From contig CAZJVJ010000008.1 of assembly GCA_964549635.1 (NCBI GenBank), forward strand, positions 4,857 through 68,856: a DNA stretch of 64,000 nucleotides. Direction: 5' to 3'. The DNA comes from VGNY01 sp964549635 (GTDB lineage: Bacteria > Chloroflexota > Dehalococcoidia > GIF9 > UBA5629). Below are positions 16,155 to 25,028 of the stretch, in pieces. The notes under the pieces are model-generated. The model saw only the letters and a program-made list of their open reading frames with translations. It was not told where the DNA came from and made no database searches. The position numbers were made by a program, and so were the translations under genes. Numbering within the stretch: the first letter of the stretch is position 1; each line of letters opens with the position of its first letter.

Positions 16155-17297
16155 ATGGACTTCGAACTCACCGAAGAGCAAAAAATGTTCAAAGAGGCCA
16201 TCCGCAACTTTGCCGAAAGGGAAATCGCGCCGCTGGTTGAGGAAGCCGAGAAAACAGCCACCTTCCCCATCCAGCTATTCCCCAAGATGGGAGCGCTTGG
16301 CTACTTGTGCGTCAGATACCCTGTTGAATACGGCGGTGCCGGCTTAGGCAAGATAGGTGACTGTATCGCCATCGAAGAGATAGCCTATCACAGCGTTGGT
16401 ATAGCTGCTGGGATTATGGTGCAGAGTGGAATTGGGACGTCGGCCATATATGCTCGTGGCCGAGAAGACCAGAGGCAAGCCTACCTGGTACCAGCTATCA
16501 AAGGGCAGAAAATAGCTGCCTTTGGGCTTACCGAGCCCAACGCTGGCTCCGACGCCGCAGCCATACAGACCACCGCGGTCAAGAAGGGCAATAAGTATGT
16601 CCTCAACGGCACCAAGACCTTCATCACCAACGGAAACATCTGTGACTTTGTCGTCACCGCTGCTTACACTGATAAGAGCAAAGGCGCCCGGGGTGGGGTC
16701 AGCCTGTTTATCGTGGATGCGGGAACTCCTGGTTTCAGCCGCAACAAGCTCCATAAGTTCTGCGCTCGTTCCAGTGAAATCGCTGAGCTGGCTTTCCAGG
16801 ACTGCGCTGTGGCTGAGGAAAACCTCATCGGTGAAGAGGGTAAGGGCTTTCCCTATCTGATGGAGTCCTTAACTGGCGGCAGGATTTCCCATGCTTCTCG
16901 TAGTCTGGGGCTGGCCAGAGCTGCCTATGATGCTTCTTTGAAATACGCACAGGAAAGGGTACAGTTCGGACAGGCAATTGCCAAATTTCAGGCGAATGCT
17001 TTCAAGCTGGCGAGAATGGCTATGGATATAGAGGCGGCCCGCTGGCTGATATACTATGCCGCCTGGCTCTATGACCAGAACAAACCGCATGTCAAAGAAG
17101 CAGCCATGGCCAAGCTTTTCGCCAGCGAAGTGGCTGCAAGGGTGACCACCGAAGCCATGCAAATCCACGGCGGCTACGGCTTGATGGAGGAGTCGGTAGT
17201 CCAGCGCTACTTCCGCGACTCCAGAATGTCAACCATAACCGAAGGGACTTCAGAAATTCAGCAGCTTGTCATCTCCCGGGAAATCGGCATACGGTAG
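16155..17297 (+). CDS. acyl-CoA dehydrogenase (short-chain type)
   Basis: A 380-residue flavoprotein that makes 2,3-enoyl-CoA from acyl-CoA and passes electrons to ETF. Domain order is normal: N-terminal helices, beta domain with FGLTEPNAGSDAAA and NGTKTFITNG, and C-terminal helices with MQIHGGYGLMEE. The catalytic base is present as Glu363 in ITEGTSEIQ, the position used by short- and medium-chain enzymes. The ATG at 16155 follows AAAGGAGG. It faces the glutaryl-CoA-dehydrogenase-like gene at 17456, with a palindromic repeat between them. Confidence 0.92.
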   Translation: MDFELTEEQKMFKEAIRNFAEREIAPLVEEAEKTATFPIQLFPKMGALGYLCVRYPVEYGGAGLGKIGDCIAIEEIAYHSVGIAAGIMVQSGIGTSAIYARGREDQRQAYLVPAIKGQKIAAFGLTEPNAGSDAAAIQTTAVKKGNKYVLNGTKTFITNGNICDFVVTAAYTDKSKGARGGVSLFIVDAGTPGFSRNKLHKFCARSSEIAELAFQDCAVAEENLIGEEGKGFPYLMESLTGGRISHASRSLGLARAAYDASLKYAQERVQFGQAIAKFQANAFKLARMAMDIEAARWLIYYAAWLYDQNKPHVKEAAMAKLFASEVAARVTTEAMQIHGGYGLMEESVVQRYFRDSRMSTITEGTSEIQQLVISREIGIR

Positions 17298-17357
17298 TCA
17301 AAACATTCAACGTGGCCCGGGGAAGATTGAAATGCAGTGCAACCGCTGAGGGTCGCC

Positions 17358-17385
17358 GTAGTGCGAGGCTAAAGCCTGGCACTAC
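17358..17385. repeat. dispersed palindromic repeat, long copy between convergent genes
   Basis: GTAGTGC at 17358-17364 and GCACTAC at 17379-17385 are perfect arms around GAGGCTAAAGCCTG. The 28-bp hairpin sits between two convergent acyl-CoA dehydrogenase genes and may end transcription from both sides. Confidence 0.6.
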
Positions 17386-17455
17386 ACTACGACTGCAATT
17401 ACGACCGAGCAGGGCGGGACAAAATAAGCCATACACGCCAGAGACGGCGCCTTGA

Positions 17456-18640
17456 TTACCCTCTACTTCCGCCCACCGCTGAGATGCCGGTGATGTCCTG
17501 TCCGATAATCAGCGTATGGATATGGTCGGTGCCCTGATAGGTGTAGACAGACTCGATATTGGCCATATGCCGAATGGGTGAGTAGTCCAGGGATATGCCG
17601 TTGGCCCCGAGCAGCTCACGTGCTGTACGGGCACACATACGTGCCATAGCTATATTGTTCTTCTTGGCCAGTGAAATCTGGGCATATGTGGCCCTCCCCT
17701 CATCCATGAGCCTGCCCAGTCGGTAAGCCAGCAATTGCGCCTTGGTGATCTCCACCAGCATGTCCACCAATTTCTCCTGCACCAGCTGGAAAGAGGCTAT
17801 GGGCACACCGAACTGCTTCCTCTCTTTGGCATAGTTCAAAGCCGTCTCGTAACAGCTCATAGCAGCACCGATAGACCCCCAGGCTATGCCATATCTCGCC
17901 TGATTGAGACAGGAAAAAACGGCTCTCAAACCCACCCCATGCGGTAGCATGTTCGTTGCCGGTACCGCACAGTCTGAAAACCCAAGCTCGCCAACATCCC
18001 CTGCCCTCATCGATCCCTTACGGTGCTGAAAACTCTGGCTGAACCCCTCTGTGCCGCGTTCCACGATGAACCCTCTTATCCCTTCGTCAGTCTGTGCCCA
18101 GACAAGCGCCACATCGGCTATTGATGCCTCGCTTATCCACTGTTTTGTACCATTGATGACCCACCTGTTACCGTCTTTCCTGGCTACTGTTTCCATAGAA
18201 GCTACATCTGAGCCATGGTTCGGCTCAGTCAACCCAAAACAGGCGATAGCCTTTCCTGAAGCAATCAACGGCAACCATTTTCTCTTCTGTTCCTCCGACC
18301 CATATTTCCAGATGGGATACATTACCAGCCCCTTGTTGACCTCGACAAAGCTCCTCAAAGAGCTGTCCACCCGCTCCAGTTCCTGGGCGATAAGTCCGGC
18401 TGTCACATAGTTCACGCCGGCGCCGCCATACTCCTTCGGGAAGATAGAGCCGATTATCCCCATCTCCCCAAACCTGAGAGCAATCCGCCGCATATTCAGC
18501 GGCTCCTCTTTATGGAACGCCTCGACAACAAGCGGCTCGATCTCTTTTTCCAGAAATTCCCTCACCATGTTTCTGGTCATCTTCTCCTCGTCGGAGAACA
18601 GCGCATCTATGTTATAATAGTCAACACCTTTGAAAGCCAT
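17456..18640 (-). CDS. glutaryl-CoA dehydrogenase-like protein with a replaced catalytic base
   Basis: The 394 residues follow the glutaryl-CoA dehydrogenase family closely. FGLTEPNHGSDVASMET, LNQARYGIAWGSIGA and RKQFGVPIASFQLVQ are typical. The substrate-carboxylate residues of the human enzyme (Glu87, Arg94, Ser95) have counterparts at Glu89, Arg96 and Ser97. The general base of the family, the Glu in TYEGTHDIH (human Glu370), is Gln369 here (TYQGTDHIH, codon CAG). The alternative base position used by isovaleryl- and long-chain enzymes is Ala in NQARYG. It may be inactive, slow, or use other chemistry. The ATG at 18640 is preceded by GGAGGTAAATTTGTC. Confidence 0.85.
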   Translation of the reverse strand: MAFKGVDYYNIDALFSDEEKMTRNMVREFLEKEIEPLVVEAFHKEEPLNMRRIALRFGEMGIIGSIFPKEYGGAGVNYVTAGLIAQELERVDSSLRSFVEVNKGLVMYPIWKYGSEEQKRKWLPLIASGKAIACFGLTEPNHGSDVASMETVARKDGNRWVINGTKQWISEASIADVALVWAQTDEGIRGFIVERGTEGFSQSFQHRKGSMRAGDVGELGFSDCAVPATNMLPHGVGLRAVFSCLNQARYGIAWGSIGAAMSCYETALNYAKERKQFGVPIASFQLVQEKLVDMLVEITKAQLLAYRLGRLMDEGRATYAQISLAKKNNIAMARMCARTARELLGANGISLDYSPIRHMANIESVYTYQGTDHIHTLIIGQDITGISAVGGSRG

Positions 18641-18740
18641 GACAAATTTACCTCCTTACAGCTTTAATCCCGCATCGCCAGCAATTAATGAGGCGACACA
18701 GGACACTTTAAGCAGTTGACATGATTTTGTCAATTCTCAG

Positions 18741-18835
18741 CTGTCATTGCGAGCGAAGCGTGGCAATCTGCGCCCCCTATGCCCAGCCGCCATTGTCACA
18801 GGACTGCATACCTGGCAATGACGGAAGGACAAATC
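18741..18835. repeat. dispersed repeat of the GTCATTGCGAGCGAAGCG type
   Basis: TGTCATTGCGAGCGAAGCG at about 18743-18761, and an inverted partial copy (TGGCAATGACGG) at about 18821-18832. The pair could fold into a long hairpin. A related partial copy (CATCGCGAGGGTGCG) is at about 38561. Such repeats are known between genes in many bacterial genomes. Confidence 0.5.
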
Positions 18836-18875
18836 AGTTTTAAGTATATAGTGTAATATTAAGGAGGAAAGGTAA

Positions 18876-19103
18876 ATGTCCATATTAAATTCATGTCCCT
18901 TAGTACCCTGGATGCCATGGCTAATGCTGCTAATTCTCGCCTGGACTCTACCCTGGAAGGGAGTAGCCTTATGGAGAGCTGCCGGAAACAAGCACCTGTG
19001 GTGGTTTGTGGCACTGTTCCTGCTCAACACTCTGGCAGTCCTCGAGATAGTCTACATATTCGGATTCAGTCGCAAAAAATCAAACGCAGGCACAGGACTT
19101 TAG
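18876..19103 (+). CDS. DUF5652-like small membrane protein
   Basis: A 75-residue protein with two hydrophobic segments (about residues 12-32 and 42-65) and a basic C-terminal tail SRKKSN. The pattern WTLPWKGVALWRAA followed by WWFVALFLLNTLAVLEIVYIF is what I recall of DUF5652, a family of small membrane proteins without known function. The ATG at 18876 has a strong AAGGAGG site 8 bp upstream, which together with the composition shows a real gene. It stands alone between a repeat-rich spacer and the prenyltransferase gene. Confidence 0.75.
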   Translation: MSILNSCPLVPWMPWLMLLILAWTLPWKGVALWRAAGNKHLWWFVALFLLNTLAVLEIVYIFGFSRKKSNAGTGL

Positions 19104-19216
19104 TACCCTCCAAGACAGGTCTTCACTGCTCATAGGCCGGGCACTGAAATTCCAAACTCATCATCTGCGACTGTGAATCATCGCACTGCACATTAAAATA
19201 GTCTAGGTGAACATGA

Positions 19217-19246
19217 TAGACATAATCACGGCCTGTCTGTTATACT
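19217..19246 (+). promoter_or_regulatory. promoter directly before the UbiA-family gene
   Basis: TAGACA (19217-19222), 18-bp spacer, TATACT (19241-19246). Predicted transcription start is near 19253, five bases before the ATG at 19258, so the transcript would be almost leaderless. Confidence 0.5.
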
Positions 19247-19257
19247 TAAAGACTTAA

Positions 19258-20148
19258 ATGACACTCAAGGTATGGTTCTACGAGACCAGGCCACAATTCC
19301 TGCTGCTTTCCGCGATCCTAGTGTTTCTGGGCACCTGTATGGCCTGGTATGACGGCACTTTTCACCTAGGCCACGCGTTGCTGGCCTTCTTCGGACTGCT
19401 TCTTTGCCACATCAGCGTCAATGTGCTCAATGACTACTACGACTACAAGAGCGGCATAGATTTGAGAACCCGAAGGACGCCCTTCAGCGGGGGCAGCGGC
19501 TTTTTGCCCGCAGCCTCACTTAAACCACAACATGTCTTCTGGTTCGGCATCGGTTGTTTCTTGCTGGCTGTGCCCGTAGGTATCTATTTCGTTCTAGTTA
19601 GCGGCTGGCTACTGCTGCCCTTACTTCTAGTCGGCGCAATATGTATCCTCCTCTACACACCTGTCCTGACCAGGCTGGGCTGGCCCGAATGGTCGCCGGG
19701 CGTCGGGTTAGGTGCTCTACCCGTACTGGGCGCCTATTTCATCCAGACAGGCGAATATACTTTACCGGCTGCCATAGCCTCCGTGCCCTCCGGCATACTG
19801 GTGCACAATCTGCTCCTTCTGAACGAATTTCCTGACACCGAGGCCGACAGGCAGGCAGGGAGAAAGACGCTGCCAATAACTATGGGAAAAAGAAGGGCAG
19901 GCATTATCTACTCAGCCCTGACCGGAGCAGTCTATGTGTGGATTTTCGCTGCAGTTCAGGCAAAGCTGATGCCGGCTTTTTGCCTGATTGCTTTACTCAC
20001 GCTTCCCTTCGCCGTTAGGGCTATTCAGGGCGCCCTGAATTATCAGAACGAACGCGCCATCATTCCGGCTATGGCGAACAACGTGATGGTCGTATTGTTG
20101 ACCCAGCTTCTCTTGGGCATCGGCTATATAATATCAGGAATCTTTTAG
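19258..20148 (+). CDS. UbiA-family prenyltransferase (MenA-like)
   Basis: An integral membrane enzyme of 296 residues with about eight to nine transmembrane helices. The first Asp-rich motif, NDYYDYKSGID (about residues 59-69), and the second, NEFPDTEADRQAGRKTLP (about residues 190-207), are the Mg-diphosphate sites of the superfamily. The overall pattern is closest to 1,4-dihydroxy-2-naphthoate polyprenyltransferase, which attaches the isoprenoid tail of menaquinone. No other menaquinone genes are nearby, so other acceptors are possible. There is no ribosome site; the promoter sits immediately upstream. Confidence 0.85.
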   Translation: MTLKVWFYETRPQFLLLSAILVFLGTCMAWYDGTFHLGHALLAFFGLLLCHISVNVLNDYYDYKSGIDLRTRRTPFSGGSGFLPAASLKPQHVFWFGIGCFLLAVPVGIYFVLVSGWLLLPLLLVGAICILLYTPVLTRLGWPEWSPGVGLGALPVLGAYFIQTGEYTLPAAIASVPSGILVHNLLLLNEFPDTEADRQAGRKTLPITMGKRRAGIIYSALTGAVYVWIFAAVQAKLMPAFCLIALLTLPFAVRAIQGALNYQNERAIIPAMANNVMVVLLTQLLLGIGYIISGIF

Positions 20149-20295
20149 AAACAGACTAAATAATGTGAGCACTTATCGTCATTATGTGGAAGCAACCTCA
20201 CAGATTGCCACGCCGCGACTGCCTCAAAGCTCGCCATTACAAACAGGGGGTTGCCAATCACGTCGGTGACTTTCAGTCTCCAGTAAGTGGGCACC

Positions 20296-21999
20296 ATGCC
20301 GGTTGACCTCATATTGCTACATGCTCCGAGCGTATACGACTTCCGCCAGAAAACCATCCTTTATGGACCGGTCAGTGATTTGATTCCACCCTCCCACGTC
20401 TTCGAGATGTACCCCATCGGTCTTACCAGCATCGCCGAATATCTGGAACGCGCTGGCTATCGAGTCCGTATTGTAAACATTGCCGTACGCATGCTGAGAG
20501 ACAAGAATTTTGATGCTGAGGCATTCATCAGGCGGCTTAAATCACCGCTCTTCGGCATTGATTTGCACTGGATGGTGCACTCTCATGGCTCAATCGAAGT
20601 GGCAAAGATAGTGAAGAGATGGCACCCCGAGGCAAAGGTGATATTCGGAGGCTTTTCCTCCTCCTACTTCTACAGGGAACTGATTCAGTATCCCGAGATA
20701 GACTATGTGCTGAGGGGCGATTCCACCGAAGAGCCGTTTCGGCTGCTAATGGACTGCATCGCTAACAAGCAGGAACCCGCTGCAGTGCCCAACCTTGTCT
20801 GGAAAGACAGCAATGGCAAAGTACATGAAAACCCCTTCACCCACATACTCACAGACCTAAGCGGCGTCATGGTCGACCATTATGGCTACGTAGTGCGCTC
20901 GGTAATCAGATACCGCGACTTCATCAGCTACACACCTGTCAGAGACTGGGCCCGCTACCCGATTACTGCGGTGTTGACCTGCCGTGGCTGCACCGAAAGC
21001 TGCGTCATCTGTGGTGGCTCCGTCGCAGCCTTTACAGCCTGTTATAACCGGCAAAAGGCAGTTTTCCGCTCCCCCGAGGCGGTTATCCGGGATGTAAAAC
21101 AGATATCGCGCTTCAGCAATGGCCCTATATTCATACTGGGCGACTTGCGGCAGGCAGGAAATGATTATGCCAGCCGTGTCTTAGACCTTCTCCAGCAGAA
21201 CAGAGTGAAAAACCAGTTCATTTTTGAGCTTTTTTATCCCGCCCCGAAGAAACTTCTCCAACAAATGGGCCAGGCTTGCCCCGGCTTCTGCCTTGAGATC
21301 TCTCCCGAATCTCATGACCCTGAAATCAGGAAAGCCAGCGGCAGACTTTATTCCAACGAGGAGCTGGAACAGACTATAGGTGATGCCCTTGATGCTGGCT
21401 GTGGACGGCTGGACATTTTCTTTATGATCGGGCTACCAGGCCAGACCCAGAAGTCAGTTATGGAAACTATTGACTACTGTGAGTATCTGCTGGGCAGGTT
21501 TAAGGCAGATAAACGGCTGTGCCTGTTCATCTCTCCGCTGGCTCCCTTCCTTGACCCTGGGAGCCTCGGCTTCGAGCATCCTGAGCGCTACGGCTATCAT
21601 GTGTTGTTCCGGACGCTTGAGGAACACCGTCAGGCACTTATTTCGCCGGTCTGGAAATACTCCCTCAACTATGAGACAGAATGGCTGACACGACAGCAGA
21701 TTGTAGATACTGCCTATGAGGCCATACTCCGGCTCAACCAGCTCCGGATGAAATACTGCGTCATCCCAGCAAAGCTGGCACGGATGAGTGAGCAGCGTCT
21801 CAGGGCCGCCTGGGACATGGCGCGATGCATAGACGACCTGTTATCAAAAAACGACATAGAGGAAATACACCGATTGAAACCAGAAGTAGACAGGATAAAC
21901 GCCTTCCCCGTGGCTGAAAAAATCCAGCTCGAAGTTCCCCCACCGCTGATCAAAATCAAGCCCTTCCGTGCCCTGTGGTACTGCCTGACAGGCAGATAA
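20296..21999 (+). CDS. B12-binding-domain radical SAM protein
   Basis: The N-terminal 150 residues look like a cobalamin-binding Rossmann domain (HAPSVYDFR, MYPIGLTSIAEYLERAGY, VIFGGFSSS). The central radical SAM domain has CTESCVIC (CX3CX2C, about residue 236) and later MIGLPGQTQ. A helical C-terminal part follows, to 567 residues. Proteins of this layout carry out methylations, ring changes or other radical reactions; the exact reaction is unknown. I think it belongs with the Ta0216-like group of B12-SAM proteins, from memory. ATG at 20296 and GTG at 20287 are both possible starts; neither has a good ribosome site. It follows the UbiA-type gene by 147 bp. Confidence 0.82.
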   Translation: MPVDLILLHAPSVYDFRQKTILYGPVSDLIPPSHVFEMYPIGLTSIAEYLERAGYRVRIVNIAVRMLRDKNFDAEAFIRRLKSPLFGIDLHWMVHSHGSIEVAKIVKRWHPEAKVIFGGFSSSYFYRELIQYPEIDYVLRGDSTEEPFRLLMDCIANKQEPAAVPNLVWKDSNGKVHENPFTHILTDLSGVMVDHYGYVVRSVIRYRDFISYTPVRDWARYPITAVLTCRGCTESCVICGGSVAAFTACYNRQKAVFRSPEAVIRDVKQISRFSNGPIFILGDLRQAGNDYASRVLDLLQQNRVKNQFIFELFYPAPKKLLQQMGQACPGFCLEISPESHDPEIRKASGRLYSNEELEQTIGDALDAGCGRLDIFFMIGLPGQTQKSVMETIDYCEYLLGRFKADKRLCLFISPLAPFLDPGSLGFEHPERYGYHVLFRTLEEHRQALISPVWKYSLNYETEWLTRQQIVDTAYEAILRLNQLRMKYCVIPAKLARMSEQRLRAAWDMARCIDDLLSKNDIEEIHRLKPEVDRINAFPVAEKIQLEVPPPLIKIKPFRALWYCLTGR

Positions 22000-22533
22000 A
22001 GGTATCAATATCAAAAAGGTAGCCAAAGTTCAGCTCGTCATAATCACAATCCAAGCGGTCTCTTTTGACCCCAAACTATTTTAAGAAAACTTTTTTGGTT
22101 AGAGAGCTAAGTGGGTTTCTTATGTATAACCCCCCGATTTTTCACTACCGGACGCCATACATGTTAAAATACTAAGCGCAGTATTGATATAAGTGACTGA
22201 GTCCAAATGCCAAATTTCACAGCTTTCTTCACCAATATGTCAGCACCGATGCCGCTACGCAGAAAATTGTATCTGGTCTTCAGAAATAATTTGATAAAAC
22301 TGTGGAAAGCACGGACTTGCTGCGGTCATCCAGGCGAACCGGGATGCTGACAGTCTACGGCTCTCCCAGGTGCGGAGCAAAAAGATACAGGCACAGACAC
22401 TACGGCAGAAAAGTAGTCTAGCCAATAAAAAGCCTATATCGAAATGATTGTGTTATTTATCTGCCTGGTTGCTCACAACGCCTCGTTGCGCACCCGGGTT
22501 GAGTAGCATCCGAAACCGCCTGACCGAGTGCGG
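22000..22533. other. intergenic stretch without recognisable gene
   Basis: About 530 bp between convergent genes. I found no open frame with a ribosome site, no tRNA and no clear hairpin-plus-T terminator. It is AT-richer than the neighbouring genes and may hold decayed sequence. Confidence 0.5.
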
Positions 22534-23277
22534 TTAAAATAAAATTTGGCATTGGATGCCCGCTTTGGAAAATGCGGTGGAAAGCTCTTTGGCTGTTTGA
22601 AAGAAAAATTCACGGCTCTCGGTGCTTTCCAGATTGTATTCTTTGTACACCCAATCCGCGTAATGGTAATTCATCCTGTCGATCAGCACATAGTCCACCT
22701 TCCCACAAAGCCGGTGTACGAGTTCTTCCGCCCCTGAAAGTATTGGTGCAATCATTGCATATGTTTTAATGCCGGCACCGTGTAGCTCTTCCAGCGCCTC
22801 AATTCTCTGCTCAATCGGTGGTGCATTGGGCTCAAAGAGCTTCCTAACCCTTTCGTCGGCAGTGGTAACTGTCAGCCCAACTTCAACGTCTCTAGCGTCC
22901 CTCAGCAGCTCTAAATCACGTAAGACAAGTGCGGATTTCGTCTGAACGGTTACAGGCCAGTGGTGTTGAAACAATATTTCGAGACATCTCCGCGTCAACT
23001 CATATTTTTTCTCCAGTGGTTGATAGGGGTCACAGACGCCACTCACCCATACCCTACCGGGCAGGAATTTCCTGATCTCTTGCTGAAGTAAGTTCGCTGC
23101 ATTAACCTTAACATCAACAAATTCGCCCCAGGGCTCTTTATGCCTACTGTATCTCTTCATAAAACGAGCGTAGCAATAAAGACAACCGTGCTGACAACCG
23201 ACATAGGTATTGACAGCGTAGTCAAAAACTTTTGATTTTGACAGGATACTTTTTGAATAAACCTCTCTTACAATCAT
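22534..23277 (-). CDS. SplB-like radical SAM protein
   Basis: The 247-residue protein belongs to the spore-photoproduct-lyase-like radical SAM group (COG1533). The cluster motif is CQHGCLYCYA (CX3CX2C), here preceded by NTYVG. VWVSGVCDPYQPLEKKYELTR, given here in part as GVCDPYQPLE, and TVTTADERV are typical of the group. Members outside spore formers have unknown functions; photoproduct repair should not be assumed. The ATG at 23277 gives the usual start MIVREVYSKSILSKSK; a longer frame from 23319 adds an unlikely leader. It stands alone and its ribosome site is weak. Confidence 0.82.
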   Translation of the reverse strand: MIVREVYSKSILSKSKVFDYAVNTYVGCQHGCLYCYARFMKRYSRHKEPWGEFVDVKVNAANLLQQEIRKFLPGRVWVSGVCDPYQPLEKKYELTRRCLEILFQHHWPVTVQTKSALVLRDLELLRDARDVEVGLTVTTADERVRKLFEPNAPPIEQRIEALEELHGAGIKTYAMIAPILSGAEELVHRLCGKVDYVLIDRMNYHYADWVYKEYNLESTESREFFFQTAKELSTAFSKAGIQCQILF

Positions 23278-23386
23278 ATCCACATAGATGATTTTACCAC
23301 CTGCGAAGCTTCGTGACACATTTTTCCAGGTAGTTATTGGAGGTATTCGTTGCGGTCTGTGGCTAGGCTAAAGCTCGCCAACCGTG

Positions 23387-23416
23387 TTGTGACACTAACG
23401 GCGCAGTTTGTATAAT
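23387..23416 (+). promoter_or_regulatory. promoter giving a leaderless tlyA transcript
   Basis: TTGTGA (23387-23392), 18-bp spacer, perfect TATAAT (23411-23416). The expected transcription start, about 7 bp past the -10 box, coincides with the GTG start codon at 23423. A degenerate copy of the dispersed repeat is just upstream at 23361-23380. Confidence 0.55.
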
Positions 23417-23422
23417 CACTTT

Positions 23423-24178
23423 GTGCCGAAGCTGCGACTGGACAACCTGCTGGTTACAAGGGAGCTGGCTGAAAACAAAAGCCAGGCACAGGCTTTGATT
23501 ATAGCCCGTAAGGTAACCGTGTCAGGCAAGTTAATCACCAAGCCCGGCACCTTCGTGGACGAAGACGCCACCATCGAGCTGGCTGAAAAATTGCCCTATG
23601 TGAGCCGCGGTGGTATCAAACTGGCCCACGCCCTGGATAAATTCAAGCTCGAAGTCACCTCACTGACAGCTATGGACATCGGAGCTTCGACCGGCGGCTT
23701 CACCGACTGCCTGCTACAGCGTGGCGCGAGACGCGTATACGCCATAGACGTTGGTTACGGCCAGCTTGCTCATAAGCTAAGGCAGGATCCACGAGTAGTG
23801 GTGATGGAAAGGGTTAACGCCCACTATCCCTTCCCCCTTCCAGAAAAGGTTAACATGGCAACCATAGACGTATCTTTCATATCCGTGACTAAGATAATTC
23901 CCAACATAATAGACCACCTCATATTTCCGGGCCACATAATCGTCCTGTTTAAACCGCAATTTGAGGCAGAAAGAGAAGAGGTGGGCAAGGGCGGAATAAT
24001 AAAAGACCCTCTTGTCCATGCCCGAGTGCTGGGGCGGTTCATCCTCTGGATAACCGATAATGATTTAAGACTACAGGGGCTGCTTGCCTCACCAGTACTA
24101 GGCGCTGAGGGCAATAAGGAATTTCTCATATTGCTGAGGCCGAGCCAGATGATTTCAGTATGTAATGCAAGGCCTTAG
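23423..24178 (+). CDS. tlyA: TlyA-family rRNA 2'-O-methyltransferase
   Basis: The N-terminal S4 RNA-binding domain (LRLDNLLVTRELAENKSQAQ, residues 4-60) precedes an FtsJ-like methyltransferase domain. SAM binding is in MDIGASTGGFTDCLLQRGA. VSRGGIKLAHAL and DVSFISVTKI are family signatures. TlyA enzymes methylate 16S and/or 23S rRNA; the name haemolysin is historical. The GTG at 23423 gives 251 residues and the usual N-terminus. There is no ribosome site and the promoter ends six bases before the start codon. Confidence 0.92.
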   Translation: MPKLRLDNLLVTRELAENKSQAQALIIARKVTVSGKLITKPGTFVDEDATIELAEKLPYVSRGGIKLAHALDKFKLEVTSLTAMDIGASTGGFTDCLLQRGARRVYAIDVGYGQLAHKLRQDPRVVVMERVNAHYPFPLPEKVNMATIDVSFISVTKIIPNIIDHLIFPGHIIVLFKPQFEAEREEVGKGGIIKDPLVHARVLGRFILWITDNDLRLQGLLASPVLGAEGNKEFLILLRPSQMISVCNARP

Positions 24179-24226
24179 CCTCACTGGCACAACCCTAAAG
24201 GTCGTGATTGCATAGGAGAAAAAAAC

Positions 24227-24985
24227 ATGAAAAGGGGCTTCACGCTTACAGTCGACAACCTGCTCATCCCCGGTGAGGTCCACTTTCCGGAAAAATCGGA
24301 ATGGCCTTGCCCGGCGCTATGCCTTTGCCACGGCATACCTTCCGGGAAACCACCCAGCCCTGGCGATAGCGGGTACCCGGGGCTGGCGGCTAGATTCTGC
24401 GCTGTCGGTTTTATCACCATGATCTTCAACTTCCGGGGCACGGGCCAGGCACAGGGCAACCTTGACATACTGGGGTGGACACGAGACCTGAAGGCCGCCA
24501 TCGATTACCTGTGTAGCTTGGACGAGGTTGATAAGACACGGCTGTTTCTCCTTGGCTCCAGTGCTGGCGCTGCGGTAAGCGTTTATGTGGCCGCCAATGA
24601 TTTGAGAATCTCGGCACTGGCGACCTTTGCTTGCCCGGCCGATTTCGGCTTCCTGGGCTCAAGGCAACAGGTTAACTCCACGATTGCCCATTTTCGCAGC
24701 ATCGGAGTGATTAGAGATGCCGACTTTCCGCTCTCAATAGACGACTGGCTGGCTGGTTTCAATGTGGTGGCACCGATTCATTGGATAGACAGAATTTCTC
24801 CCCGCCCCCTCATCCTCATCCACGGTAAAGATGACGATTTAGTCCCTGTAGAGCACGCCCGCAAGCTCTACACAAAAGCCAGGCAGCCTAAAGAACTCAT
24901 CGTAATCCGCGGTGCCGGACACAGGTTGCGGCTCGAAGAAAAAGCTGTAACCACCGCCCTGGACTGGCTCAAGTCAATAGATTGA
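24227..24985 (+). CDS. alpha/beta hydrolase
   Basis: A 252-residue serine hydrolase fold. The nucleophile elbow is LGSSAGAAV (Ser at about residue 110). The acid is in HGKDDDLVP (Asp about 205) and the His in GAGHRLRLEE (about 230). LCHGIPSGKPP forms the oxyanion-hole loop and NFRGTGQAQGN is typical of the dienelactone-hydrolase/DUF-type group. No signal peptide is visible, so it acts in the cytoplasm. It follows tlyA by 48 bp with AGGAG before the ATG. Substrate is unknown. Confidence 0.85.
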   Translation: MKRGFTLTVDNLLIPGEVHFPEKSEWPCPALCLCHGIPSGKPPSPGDSGYPGLAARFCAVGFITMIFNFRGTGQAQGNLDILGWTRDLKAAIDYLCSLDEVDKTRLFLLGSSAGAAVSVYVAANDLRISALATFACPADFGFLGSRQQVNSTIAHFRSIGVIRDADFPLSIDDWLAGFNVVAPIHWIDRISPRPLILIHGKDDDLVPVEHARKLYTKARQPKELIVIRGAGHRLRLEEKAVTTALDWLKSID

Positions 24986-25011
24986 CCATATCCGAGTAAA
25001 AAGCTTATAAT
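24982..25011 (+). promoter_or_regulatory. strong promoter of the purF-purM-purH operon
   Basis: TTGACC (24982-24987), 18-bp spacer, perfect TATAAT (25006-25011). Predicted transcription start is near 25018, about 11 bases before purF. The -35 box overlaps the stop codon of the hydrolase gene. Confidence 0.65.
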
Positions 25012-25028
25012 TAGGGCACGACTATAGC

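Noticed and set aside
22440..22533. Possible tRNA-like or hairpin sequence near the end of the intergenic stretch
   Set aside because: No acceptor stem, no T-loop consensus and no anticodon arm could be drawn.
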